A stretch of 6,022 nt of DNA from Betaproteobacteria bacterium. GTDB lineage: Bacteria > Pseudomonadota > Gammaproteobacteria > Burkholderiales > SG8-39. A program made the translations under genes and the position numbers. The notes under the pieces were generated by a model. The model was given only the letters and a program-made list of their open reading frames with translations. It made no database searches and was not told where the DNA came from. Location of the stretch: NCBI GenBank assembly GCA_004298295.1, contig SCUH01000104.1:1-6022 (forward strand), written 5' to 3'. How positions within the stretch are numbered: position 1 is the first letter of the stretch; each line of letters opens with the position of its first letter. Shown in pieces: positions 1 to 5,927 of this stretch.

Positions 1-452
1 ATGCCGATGCGAACGAGCGCGTTGCCGCCGAAGAACCAGTTCCACAGCCGATTGGGCTGAGGCAGCTCCACTGATTCGCCTTGCGCGGCCGCGCTCGCTG
101 GCGCTGCCGGTTCGATCGCCGCCGCGGGCGCAGGCTCCGGAGACGGCGCCTCCCGGATCTCCGCCAACGGGACCTCGGTCCCGGCGGCCGCGGCCGGCGT
201 TGCGGGAGCGACGGCCGCTGCGACCGCGCTCGCAGGCGAGAGGTTTGCCATCTGCGCCTCGAGCTGCGCGACCCGGCGCGTCAGGGAGAGCACTTGCAGG
301 CGCAACTCCGGCGGCGCGCTCTCGCCCTGCTGGCCCTGCCGTTTGAGCCAGAGCCCCAGCCAGGCGCCCGCGGCGCCCAAGGCAAGCGCACCCCAGAACT
401 CGGCGATGCCGGCGCCGATGAGCAGTCCGAAGATTCCCAGGATCCACGGCAC
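1..452 (-). CDS. DUF2339 family multi-pass membrane protein, N-terminal 150 residues (truncated by window edge)
   Basis: This reads as the N-terminus of a DUF2339 predicted membrane protein, a family of unknown function. Residues 2-36 form one or two hydrophobic helices (starting PWILGIFGLLIGAGIAEF). Residues 45-71 are a short amphipathic, probably coiled-coil stretch (RLQVLSLTRRVAQLEAQM). Residues 72-125 are an Ala/Pro-rich linker. Residues 134-150 (NRLWNWFFGGNALVRIG) match the motif that in this family leads into the large polytopic membrane domain, which lies outside the window. The start is GTG at 452-450: there is no in-frame ATG between it and the preceding gene's stop, and a GAGGGG Shine-Dalgarno (458-463) sits 5 bases upstream. 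It begins 36 bases after the aminotransferase fusion stop, in the same frame and with no terminator seen, so it is probably in the same operon. Family assignment is fairly sure; the role is unknown. Confidence 0.8.
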   Translation of the reverse strand, partial: MPWILGIFGLLIGAGIAEFWGALALGAAGAWLGLWLKRQGQQGESAPPELRLQVLSLTRRVAQLEAQMANLSPASAVAAAVAPATPAAAAGTEVPLAEIREAPSPEPAPAAAIEPAAPASAAAQGESVELPQPNRLWNWFFGGNALVRIG

Positions 453-488
453 AGGTCCCCCTCTCTCGGCCTCACTGCATCGTCGGCG

Positions 489-2108
489 CTACGCCGCCCG
501 GTCTTGCCTACCGCAGCCGGATGCGACCGCTTGCGCGATCGCATCCGGCAATTCGCGCAGCGCACCCCGGTCGTACTCGCCCATCAGCGCGACCTGGATC
601 CAGTTGCGCTCCACCAGGTAGTCGCTGCGAGCGCTCAGCAGGATTCCCTGAGTTTCAAGCGCCGCAGCGACTGCGAGCGAAGCCGCGGCGGGCGGCAACG
701 CGATCGTGGTCACTGCCGCACTGGCGCACTCCTGCGGCGCAACCAGCGTCAAGTCGCGCGCCTGCAGCATCTGCCGCAGCCAGCGTCCATCGCGCTCGAT
801 CTGCTGGTAGCGCGCGGCAAAGTCCCCGCTCTGCAGTGCCGCGGCCAGGGCGGCAAGGAGGTTCGAGGAATGGGTGAACGGCGCGCTGCGATGGCGCAGC
901 CAATACTCCAGGTCCAGATAGCGCGGCACCTGCGGCGCGCAGTGCGGTGCCGCTCCTCCCAGGAGAACCATGGCCACGCCCGCATAGGCGCCCAATCCCT
1001 TGCCGCTGGCGCCGGATGCGAGGCGCACGCCGGCGAGATCGAGCGGCAGGCAGCCGATCGAGCTGATGCAATCGAGGCAGAGTTCGCAGCCCGCGGCCGT
1101 GGCCGCGCCTTTCAGCATCTGGAGATCGTTCAGCACTCCGCTGGAAGTCTCGCAATGCACCGCCCAGAGCCACGCTGCGCGCGCACTGCTCAGGGCACTC
1201 GCAATCTCGGCTTCGGCGAACGGCTCGCCCCAGGACTTGCGCAACGGCGCGAATTGCAGGCCCGCACGCTGCGCGTGGTCCAGCAGCCGCTCGCCGAATT
1301 CGCCGTTGGCGAGCACCACGCCCGGTTGTGCCAGGCCGCGCAGCGATTGCGCGACGACATCATTGGCGAGCGTGCCCGAACCGAGCAGCAGCACCGCATC
1401 GGCCGCGCCCGTCAGCTCGCAGATTGCGGCCCTCGCCCTTTCCATGAGTTTGCGGAACTCGATCGAACGGTGCGAAATCGGCGGCGCCTCGATGGCGGCA
1501 TTCACCGCGGCAGCGTGCGCGACCGGACCTGGAAGGAACGACGCGGTCCTGCGCGCCGTTCCGGGCGCCATGCCGAGCGACCTTCCGCCGCCGGCAAGGA
1601 ACGCTTCCAGTGTCAGCAGCATCGGCTGGAATTGCGCGTCCGCCTTGCCCACGAGCGGCCCGAACGGCTCGAAGCCGAGGCGCCGGTACAGATCGAGCTG
1701 GCGCGTGGTCCCGGAAATGATCGCCAGGTCATGGCCCTCCTGGAGGGCGTGTTGCGCAGCAAACGCCAGCAGATCGCGCAACAGCAGGCCCTTGCGCCAG
1801 GGTGCCTTTATCGCGAGCAGGCGCAACTCGCACACCGAGCGGTGCGGCGGCAGGTAATCGTCCAGCCGCGCGAGCTTCTGGTCGAGCGAAAAAGGCCGGC
1901 ACGCGCGCAGCGCCAGCATCCCGAGCACCTCGCCGGCGGCGTCCACCGCGACGACATATGCGTTCTCGGCGTCGAAGCGATCGACCAGGCGACGCTGGCT
2001 GTTGGCCGCATGCTGCGGGATTTCCTCTACGAAGGTGGCGTAGTTGAGCGCATGGATCTGCTCGCGCTCGGCGGCGGTATCGGCGATCTTGATGCGGTAT
2101 GAGGCCAT
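489..2108 (-). CDS. GNAT-fold N-acyltransferase fused to class V PLP-dependent aminotransferase
   Basis: This 539-residue protein has two enzyme domains. Residues 1-170 are a GNAT fold. The early LNYATFVEEI (21-30), the LVDRFDAENAYVVAV strand (41-55) and CELRLLAIKAPWRKG (93-107) resemble the FeeM/autoinducer-synthase branch that uses long-chain acyl donors, and LYRRLGFEPFG (140-150) is a typical GNAT C-terminal motif. After a short linker, residues about 188-530 form a fold-type I class V aminotransferase like the alanine-glyoxylate and 2-aminoethylphosphonate enzymes: FLPGPV opening (191-196), GSGT cofactor loop (243-246), HCETSSGV (318-325), LDCISSIG with PLP-ring Asp346, and SGKGLG with the likely Schiff-base Lys370. 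Gln505 (IQVALMG) stands where relatives have Arg. The ATG start has a perfect GGAGGT eight bases upstream, and the gene begins 6 bases after the transporter/acyltransferase gene. The domain calls are strong; substrates are unknown. It may join transamination with N-acylation of the product. Confidence 0.88.
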   Translation of the reverse strand: MASYRIKIADTAAEREQIHALNYATFVEEIPQHAANSQRRLVDRFDAENAYVVAVDAAGEVLGMLALRACRPFSLDQKLARLDDYLPPHRSVCELRLLAIKAPWRKGLLLRDLLAFAAQHALQEGHDLAIISGTTRQLDLYRRLGFEPFGPLVGKADAQFQPMLLTLEAFLAGGGRSLGMAPGTARRTASFLPGPVAHAAAVNAAIEAPPISHRSIEFRKLMERARAAICELTGAADAVLLLGSGTLANDVVAQSLRGLAQPGVVLANGEFGERLLDHAQRAGLQFAPLRKSWGEPFAEAEIASALSSARAAWLWAVHCETSSGVLNDLQMLKGAATAAGCELCLDCISSIGCLPLDLAGVRLASGASGKGLGAYAGVAMVLLGGAAPHCAPQVPRYLDLEYWLRHRSAPFTHSSNLLAALAAALQSGDFAARYQQIERDGRWLRQMLQARDLTLVAPQECASAAVTTIALPPAAASLAVAAALETQGILLSARSDYLVERNWIQVALMGEYDRGALRELPDAIAQAVASGCGRQDRAA

Positions 2109-2114
2109 GTTCGC

Positions 2115-4001
2115 TTACCTCCAGTCCGCGCGCAGGGCGAGGACCCGCCTCTGCAGGGCGTCGGGTCTCGCAGCCGCGGCCGCCACAGGCTCGCCGACCG
2201 CAAGCCCGATGCGCGCGAACGGCCGCAGCCGCCATGGCTTGCTCATGGCGGCGCCGTCCTTGCGCGAGAAGAACGAGCCCCACAGTCCCTGCAGCGCCAT
2301 CGGCACCACCGGCACCGGATCCCGCTCCAGGATGCGCAGGATGCCCGGGCGGAAAGCGGAAGGCTCGCCCGTGTCGGTGATGCGCCCTTCAGGAAAAATC
2401 GCCACCAGGTCGCCCGCGCGCAGCGCCCCCGAAACCTCATCGAACGCGCGTTCCATCATCGCAGGGTTGTGCTTCGCCGAGGCGATCGGAATCGCCTTGC
2501 CGGTGCGAAAGACGAATGACAGCAGCGGCAGTCGGAAGATCTGGTGGTCCATCACGAAGCGGATCGGTCGGCGGCAGGCTGCCGCAATGACGAGCGCATC
2601 GACGAAGCTGACATGATTGCACACGATCAGCGCGGGCCCCTCTTCGGGTATGTTCTCCAGCCCGGTTTTGCTCAACCGGTACACCGTATGGATCAGCATC
2701 CAGACGATGAAGCGCATCAGGAACTCCGGCACCAGCGTGTAGATGTAGACCGCCACGACGGCGTTCAGGAGGGCGGTCGCGAGAATCAGTTGCGGAATCG
2801 TAAGCCCCAGCTGGAACAACCCGATCGCCAGCGCCGCCGCCGCGACCATGAAGATCGCGTTGAGGATGTTGTTGCCGGCGATGATGCGCGAACGGTGGCT
2901 GGGCTCGCTGCGCGTCTGCACCAGCGCGTACAGGGGCACGATGTAGAAGCCGCCGAACAGTCCGATCAGCGCGAGATCCGCGAGCAGGCGCCAGTGCCCC
3001 GGGTCGCGCGCGAACTCGCCGAGCGCGACCGGCCCGTGCGGCAGATGCGCCGCCGTCGCGTGCCACAGGTCGATGCCGAACAGCGTCAGCCCGATCGAAC
3101 CGAACGGCACCAGGCCGATCTCGACCTTGTGCCCGGAAAGCCGCTCGCACAGCAGCGACCCCACGCCGATGCCGATCGAGAACACCACCAGCAGCAGCGT
3201 CACCACGTGCTCGTCGGCCTGGAGGATGTTCTTCGACAGGTTCGGGAACTGGGTGACGAACATCGAGCCGTAAAACCAGAACCAGGAAATGCCGAGGATC
3301 GAAAGGAACACGGTCCGGTTCCGTCGCGCGAATGCCAGGTTGCGCCAGGTCTCGCTGGCCGGGTTCCAGTTGATCCTCAGGCCGGGGTCCGCGGCGCTCG
3401 CCTCGGGGATCAGCCGCGAGAGCGCGATGCCGGCCGCTGAAAACGCCATCGCCGACACCGCGACGCCCGCCACGCCCCAGCCCGGCTGCGTCACCATCCA
3501 GCCGCCGTAGATCATGCCGAGGAGGATCGCGATCGAGGTCCCCATCTCGACCAGCCCGTTGCCGCCCACGATTTCGGCCGGCTGCAGCTGCTGCGGCAGG
3601 ATCGCGTACTTGACCGGCCCGAACAGGGTCGACTGCACGCCGCCGAGAAAAAGCGCGGCGAGCAGCAGCGACAGATTCTGCGTCAGCAGGCCGACGGCGC
3701 CGAGCGCCATGCAGGCGAGCTCGATCGCGACGGTGACCGTGATCAGCCTCGATTTTTCGAACTTGTCGGCGATCTGCCCCGCGGTCGCCGAAAAAAGGAA
3801 GAACGGCAGCACGAACAGCGCCTGCGCGAGATTCTGCAGCGTGTCCGAGGCCAGCGTCGTGAAGCTCGCCGTCTGGTAGGCGAGCAGAATGACGAGCGCC
3901 TGCTTGAACACGTTGTCGTTCATGGCGCCGAGGAACTGCACGCCGAAGAACGGCCCGAAGCGGCGCTCGGCGAGAAGCTGGAACTGGCTGCGCTCGGTCA
4001 T
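2115..4001 (-). CDS. LplT-like MFS transporter fused to PlsC-type phospholipid acyltransferase
   Basis: This is a 628-residue inner-membrane protein. Residues 1-425 are a 12-helix MFS carrier of the lysophospholipid transporter (LplT) type, with the signature FGPFFGVQFLGAMNDNVFKQ (15-34) and an MFS motif A, GQIADKFEKSRL (75-86). Residues about 446-628 are a PlsC/LPLAT acyltransferase: NHVSFVD (462-468, catalytic His463 and Asp468), GKAIPI (501-506), FPEGR (536-540, which binds the glycerol phosphate head group) and VPVVPMAL (563-570). In the Aas/LplT system a lysophospholipid is flipped inward and re-acylated. Some bacteria fuse LplT, PlsC and an AMP-binding acyl-ACP synthetase; here the synthetase is absent and the protein stops after PlsC. 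The start codon lies 3 bases past the regulator's stop with only a weak AGG upstream, so translation is probably coupled. The domain calls are secure. The natural acceptor lipid is unknown and could be a glycerolipid or a product of the next gene. Confidence 0.92.
   Translation of the reverse strand: MTERSQFQLLAERRFGPFFGVQFLGAMNDNVFKQALVILLAYQTASFTTLASDTLQNLAQALFVLPFFLFSATAGQIADKFEKSRLITVTVAIELACMALGAVGLLTQNLSLLLAALFLGGVQSTLFGPVKYAILPQQLQPAEIVGGNGLVEMGTSIAILLGMIYGGWMVTQPGWGVAGVAVSAMAFSAAGIALSRLIPEASAADPGLRINWNPASETWRNLAFARRNRTVFLSILGISWFWFYGSMFVTQFPNLSKNILQADEHVVTLLLVVFSIGIGVGSLLCERLSGHKVEIGLVPFGSIGLTLFGIDLWHATAAHLPHGPVALGEFARDPGHWRLLADLALIGLFGGFYIVPLYALVQTRSEPSHRSRIIAGNNILNAIFMVAAAALAIGLFQLGLTIPQLILATALLNAVVAVYIYTLVPEFLMRFIVWMLIHTVYRLSKTGLENIPEEGPALIVCNHVSFVDALVIAAACRRPIRFVMDHQIFRLPLLSFVFRTGKAIPIASAKHNPAMMERAFDEVSGALRAGDLVAIFPEGRITDTGEPSAFRPGILRILERDPVPVVPMALQGLWGSFFSRKDGAAMSKPWRLRPFARIGLAVGEPVAAAAARPDALQRRVLALRADWR
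2117..2122 (-). promoter_or_regulatory. Perfect Shine-Dalgarno (GGAGGT) embedded in the end of the upstream gene
   Basis: On the minus strand GGAGGT overlaps the last Trp-Arg-stop codons of the MFS/PlsC gene and lies 8 bases before the ATG of the GNAT-aminotransferase gene. It fixes that start codon and indicates strong translation coupled to the preceding gene. Confidence 0.85.
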
Positions 4002-4004
4002 GGC

Positions 4005-4316
4005 TCAGGCCTGCGTTCGCACGTACTCGAGCACCGCCGCGAGCGTCTCCTCGAGCATCGCGCGATTGACCCGCAGGTAGACTTCGCGGCCCGAGCGCTC
4101 GGCCAGCAGCACGCCGGCGGCGCGCAGGATCTTGAGGTGGTGGGACACCGCGGGGCGCGACAGCGTCGCGCCGTCAGTGATCTGCCCCACCGTGAGCCGC
4201 TCGCCCTTTTCGAAGGCGAGCAGGATGCGCTGGCGATGCTCGTCGCCCAGCGCGACGAATACCCTGGCCAGGGCGCGCCATTCCCTGGGCACGGTGCGCA
4301 GGGCGTTGCGTTTCAT
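4005..4316 (-). CDS. ArsR-family winged-helix transcriptional regulator without cysteines
   Basis: This 103-residue ArsR/SmtB-type repressor leads the leftward operon. The core begins at VFVALGDEHRQRILLAF (19-35), the recognition helix is SRPAVSHHLKIL (53-64) and the wing is AERSGREVYLRVN (72-84). There is no cysteine anywhere, no ELCVC-type alpha-3 metal site, and no histidine pair in the last helix (MLEETLAAVLEYVRTQA), so the known metal and thiol sensing sites of the family are not visible. It may respond to an organic ligand, or simply dimerise and bind DNA. The start is ATG 4316-4314; in frame upstream a TAA is met at 4340-4338 with no other start between. No good Shine-Dalgarno precedes it. 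It probably represses its own operon, and perhaps the divergent aldehyde dehydrogenase, through the AT-rich dyad just upstream. Family call firm, regulon inferred. Confidence 0.93.
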   Translation of the reverse strand: MKRNALRTVPREWRALARVFVALGDEHRQRILLAFEKGERLTVGQITDGATLSRPAVSHHLKILRAAGVLLAERSGREVYLRVNRAMLEETLAAVLEYVRTQA

Positions 4317-4333
4317 GCCGTTCGCATGTCCAT
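4313..4333 (-). other. Possible six-codon leader mini-ORF overlapping the regulator's start codon
   Basis: On the minus strand an ATG at 4333 opens a six-codon reading frame (MDMRTA) ending in TGA at 4315-4313. That stop overlaps the regulator's ATG in an ATGA arrangement. If transcription starts near 4337, this mini-ORF would sit almost at the 5' end of the message and could feed ribosomes to the regulator, which has no clear Shine-Dalgarno of its own. It could equally be chance, since such short frames are common. Confidence 0.2.
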
Positions 4334-4358
4334 GTGTTTAAGTATTTCGACATATATG
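4331..4358. promoter_or_regulatory. Imperfect AT-rich 28-base dyad, candidate ArsR operator
   Basis: The plus strand starts CATGTGTTT and ends ACATATATG. The outer nine-base arms match as inverted repeats at six of nine positions, with the dyad centre between 4344 and 4345. It lies in a markedly AT-rich island inside GC-rich DNA, 15 bases before the regulator gene, and overlaps that gene's likely -10. ArsR-family operators are commonly AT-rich imperfect inverted repeats at this position. That the neighbouring ArsR protein binds here is inference. Confidence 0.4.
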
Positions 4359-4373
4359 CGCGCCGCCTGTCAA
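4344..4373 (-). promoter_or_regulatory. Candidate sigma-70 promoter of the arsR-led operon
   Basis: Reading leftward, a perfect -35 box TTGACA (plus-strand positions 4368-4373) is followed after 18 bases by CGAAAT (4344-4349), a weak -10 matching three of six consensus bases. Transcription would start near 4337, about 20 bases before the regulator's ATG. The -35 is convincing by eye but the -10 is not certain. The candidate -10 lies within the dyad at 4331-4358, as expected for an autorepressed promoter. Confidence 0.45.
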
Positions 4374-4390
4374 GCACGGCCTTGTTGGCG

Positions 4391-4402
4391 CGCAATATTG
4401 CG
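4391..4402. repeat. Perfect 12-base palindrome at the aldehyde dehydrogenase promoter
   Basis: CGCAATATTGCG is fully self-complementary. It overlaps the candidate -35 box of the rightward promoter, where a bound protein could block or recruit polymerase. No matching second copy was noticed in the window, and the binding protein is unknown. Confidence 0.35.
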
Positions 4403-4425
4403 GTGCGGCATCGGCAGCGTAAAAT
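4398..4425 (+). promoter_or_regulatory. Candidate sigma-70 promoter of the aldehyde dehydrogenase operon
   Basis: TTGCGG (4398-4403, three of six consensus bases) is followed after 16 bases by TAAAAT (4420-4425, five of six). Transcription would start around 4432, leaving a leader of about 26 bases before the ATG at 4458, which includes the AAGGA ribosome site. The -10 is the stronger half of the call. Confidence 0.45.
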
Positions 4426-4445
4426 ACCGCTCCCCCCTGATCGGC

Positions 4446-4450
4446 AAGGA
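4446..4450 (+). promoter_or_regulatory. Shine-Dalgarno that sets the aldehyde dehydrogenase start
   Basis: AAGGA lies 7 bases before ATG 4458. The reading frame stays open far upstream, to 4137 antisense to the regulator gene, so this site together with family alignment decides the start. The site is part of GGAAATTTCC (4448-4457), a 10-base palindrome abutting the start codon. Confidence 0.75.
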
Positions 4451-4457
4451 AATTTCC

Positions 4458-5885
4458 ATGATCGTCCGCGACAAGTTCTATATCGACGGCCAATGGGTGG
4501 CGCCGAGCGCTGCCCCGAGCATCGACGTGCATCGCGCCGGCGACGGCGCCGTGATGGGAACGGTGCCGGCGGGCGCGGCAAAGGACATCGACGCGGCGGT
4601 GAACGCCGCGCGCAATGCGTTGCCGGGCTGGAGCGCCCTGCCGGTCGCGCAGCGCGCCGATTTCCTGCAGAAGATCTCCGACGGTCTCAAGGCACGCGCC
4701 GACGAACTCGCGAAGACCATCGCGCAGGAAGTCGGCATGCCGGTCAAGATGTCGGCGCGCATCCAGGCGGGCCTGCCGATCGCCAATTTCGCGAATTACG
4801 CACGCATCGCGCGCGAATTCAGATTCGAAGAGCGGGTCGGGAACTCCGTGGTGGTACGCGAGCCGGCAGGCGTGGTGGGCGCCATCACGCCCTGGAATTA
4901 TCCGCTGCACCAGATCGCGCTCAAGCTCGCGCCCGCGCTCGCCGCCGGCTGCACGGTGGTGCTGAAGCCCTCCGAGGTGGCGCCGTTCAACGCCTTCATC
5001 CTCGCCGAAGTGATCGACGCGGCCGGCCTGCCGAAGGGCGTGTTCAATCTCGTCACGGGGCTCGGCTCCACGGCCGGCGAGGCGCTGGTGAGCCATCCGC
5101 TGGTCGACATGATCTCGTTCACCGGCTCGACGCGCGCCGGCAAGCGCATCTCGGAAGTCGCCGCGCAAACGGTGAAGCGGGTTGCGCTCGAGCTCGGCGG
5201 CAAGTCGGCCGCGGTGATCCTGGACGACGCCGATCTGGCGAGCGCGGTGAAATCGACAGTCGGCAACTGCTACCTCAACTCGGGGCAGACCTGCACGGCG
5301 CTCACGCGCATGCTCGTGCCGGAGTCGAAATACGCCGAAGCGGCGAAGCTCGCCGCCGAGGTCGCCAACAGCTTTACGCCGGGCGATCCGCTGTCCGAGA
5401 CCACCCGGCTCGGGCCGCTCGCGTCGTCGATGCAGCTCGAGCGCGTGCGCAGCTACATCCGCAAAGGCGCCGCGGAAGGTGCCGAGCTGCTCGCTGGCGG
5501 CGCGGACGCGCCGGAGGGCGTTCCGGCGGGCGGCTATTACGTGAAAGCCACCGTGTTCGGCAGGGTGCGGCCCGGATCGACCCTCGAGCAGGAGGAAATC
5601 TTCGGTCCGGTGCTCTCGATCGTCACGTACAGGGACGAGGAGGACGCAATCCGCATCGCCAACGACACGCCCTACGGGCTTGCGGGCGCGGTGTGGTCCA
5701 GGGACGAGGCACGCGCCCAGCGGGTGGCGCGCCGCATCCGCGCCGGGCAGGTCGACGTGAACGGCGGCGCTTTCAACATGAACGCCCCCTTCGGCGGCTT
5801 CAAGCAATCGGGCCACGGCCGCGAAGCCGGTGTGTACGGGCTGGAAGAGTTCCTCGAGTACAAGAGCCTGCAGCTCAAGGGCTAG
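4458..5885 (+). CDS. NAD-dependent aldehyde dehydrogenase (ALDH superfamily)
   Basis: This 475-residue cytosolic enzyme oxidises an aldehyde to a carboxylic acid with NAD(P)+. The full ALDH signature set is present: TPWNYP (144-149, oxyanion Asn147), LKPSE (169-173), FTGSTRAGKR (221-230, dinucleotide loop), LELGGKS (244-250, general base Glu245), NSGQTCTA (274-281, nucleophile Cys279) and EEIFGPVL (379-386). Glu173 in KPSE is the residue that in this superfamily usually favours NAD+ over NADP+. Length is normal for a single-domain ALDH. The ATG at 4458 is chosen because family members begin with a short stretch like RDKFYIDGQWV and a Shine-Dalgarno is correctly spaced; the longer open frame upstream is antisense to the regulator. 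It is transcribed away from the arsR operon and followed 42 bases later by a short-chain dehydrogenase, probably in one operon. The enzyme class is certain; the aldehyde substrate cannot be read from sequence. Confidence 0.96.
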   Translation: MIVRDKFYIDGQWVAPSAAPSIDVHRAGDGAVMGTVPAGAAKDIDAAVNAARNALPGWSALPVAQRADFLQKISDGLKARADELAKTIAQEVGMPVKMSARIQAGLPIANFANYARIAREFRFEERVGNSVVVREPAGVVGAITPWNYPLHQIALKLAPALAAGCTVVLKPSEVAPFNAFILAEVIDAAGLPKGVFNLVTGLGSTAGEALVSHPLVDMISFTGSTRAGKRISEVAAQTVKRVALELGGKSAAVILDDADLASAVKSTVGNCYLNSGQTCTALTRMLVPESKYAEAAKLAAEVANSFTPGDPLSETTRLGPLASSMQLERVRSYIRKGAAEGAELLAGGADAPEGVPAGGYYVKATVFGRVRPGSTLEQEEIFGPVLSIVTYRDEEDAIRIANDTPYGLAGAVWSRDEARAQRVARRIRAGQVDVNGGAFNMNAPFGGFKQSGHGREAGVYGLEEFLEYKSLQLKG

Positions 5886-5927
5886 TCGCCCGGTTTTCGA
5901 CGAAGCGCGCTTTCCAAGGGAGCTTGC

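Noticed and set aside
453..488. Possible terminator between the aminotransferase fusion and the DUF2339 gene
   Set aside because: No stem followed by a T-run is visible on the minus strand; the gap instead contains a ribosome site.
81..2102. 673-codon plus-strand open frame opposite the GNAT-aminotransferase gene
   Set aside because: Its translation is Arg/Gln/Ala-rich with no recognisable domain. It is an antisense shadow of a clear two-domain gene, as is usual in GC-rich DNA.
489..2108. GNAT-aminotransferase as two genes joined by a frameshift or assembly error
   Set aside because: The frame is continuous through a plausible linker (about 171-187), and the second domain lacks its own ribosome site and start at the junction, so a true fusion is simpler.
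2544..3440. 298-codon plus-strand open frame opposite the MFS/PlsC gene
   Set aside because: Charged, repetitive translation (many RDR, HQ and EQ runs) with no domain. It is the complement of membrane-helix codons.
4137..4457. Upstream extension of the aldehyde dehydrogenase reading frame
   Set aside because: It is antisense to the regulator gene and has no family similarity; the ribosome site at 4446-4450 and alignment to the family support ATG 4458.
4448..4457. GGAAATTTCC palindrome touching the aldehyde dehydrogenase start codon, as a ribosome-site-hiding hairpin
   Set aside because: Only three base pairs could close around a four-base loop, too weak to matter; probably chance.
4338..5816. 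492-codon minus-strand open frame opposite the aldehyde dehydrogenase
   Set aside because: Arg/His-rich low-sense translation antisense to a gene with every family motif intact.
5903..5912. AAGCGCGCTT palindrome between the aldehyde dehydrogenase and SDR genes
   Set aside because: Ten bases without a loop or T-run. It is not a terminator, and short GC palindromes are expected by chance here.
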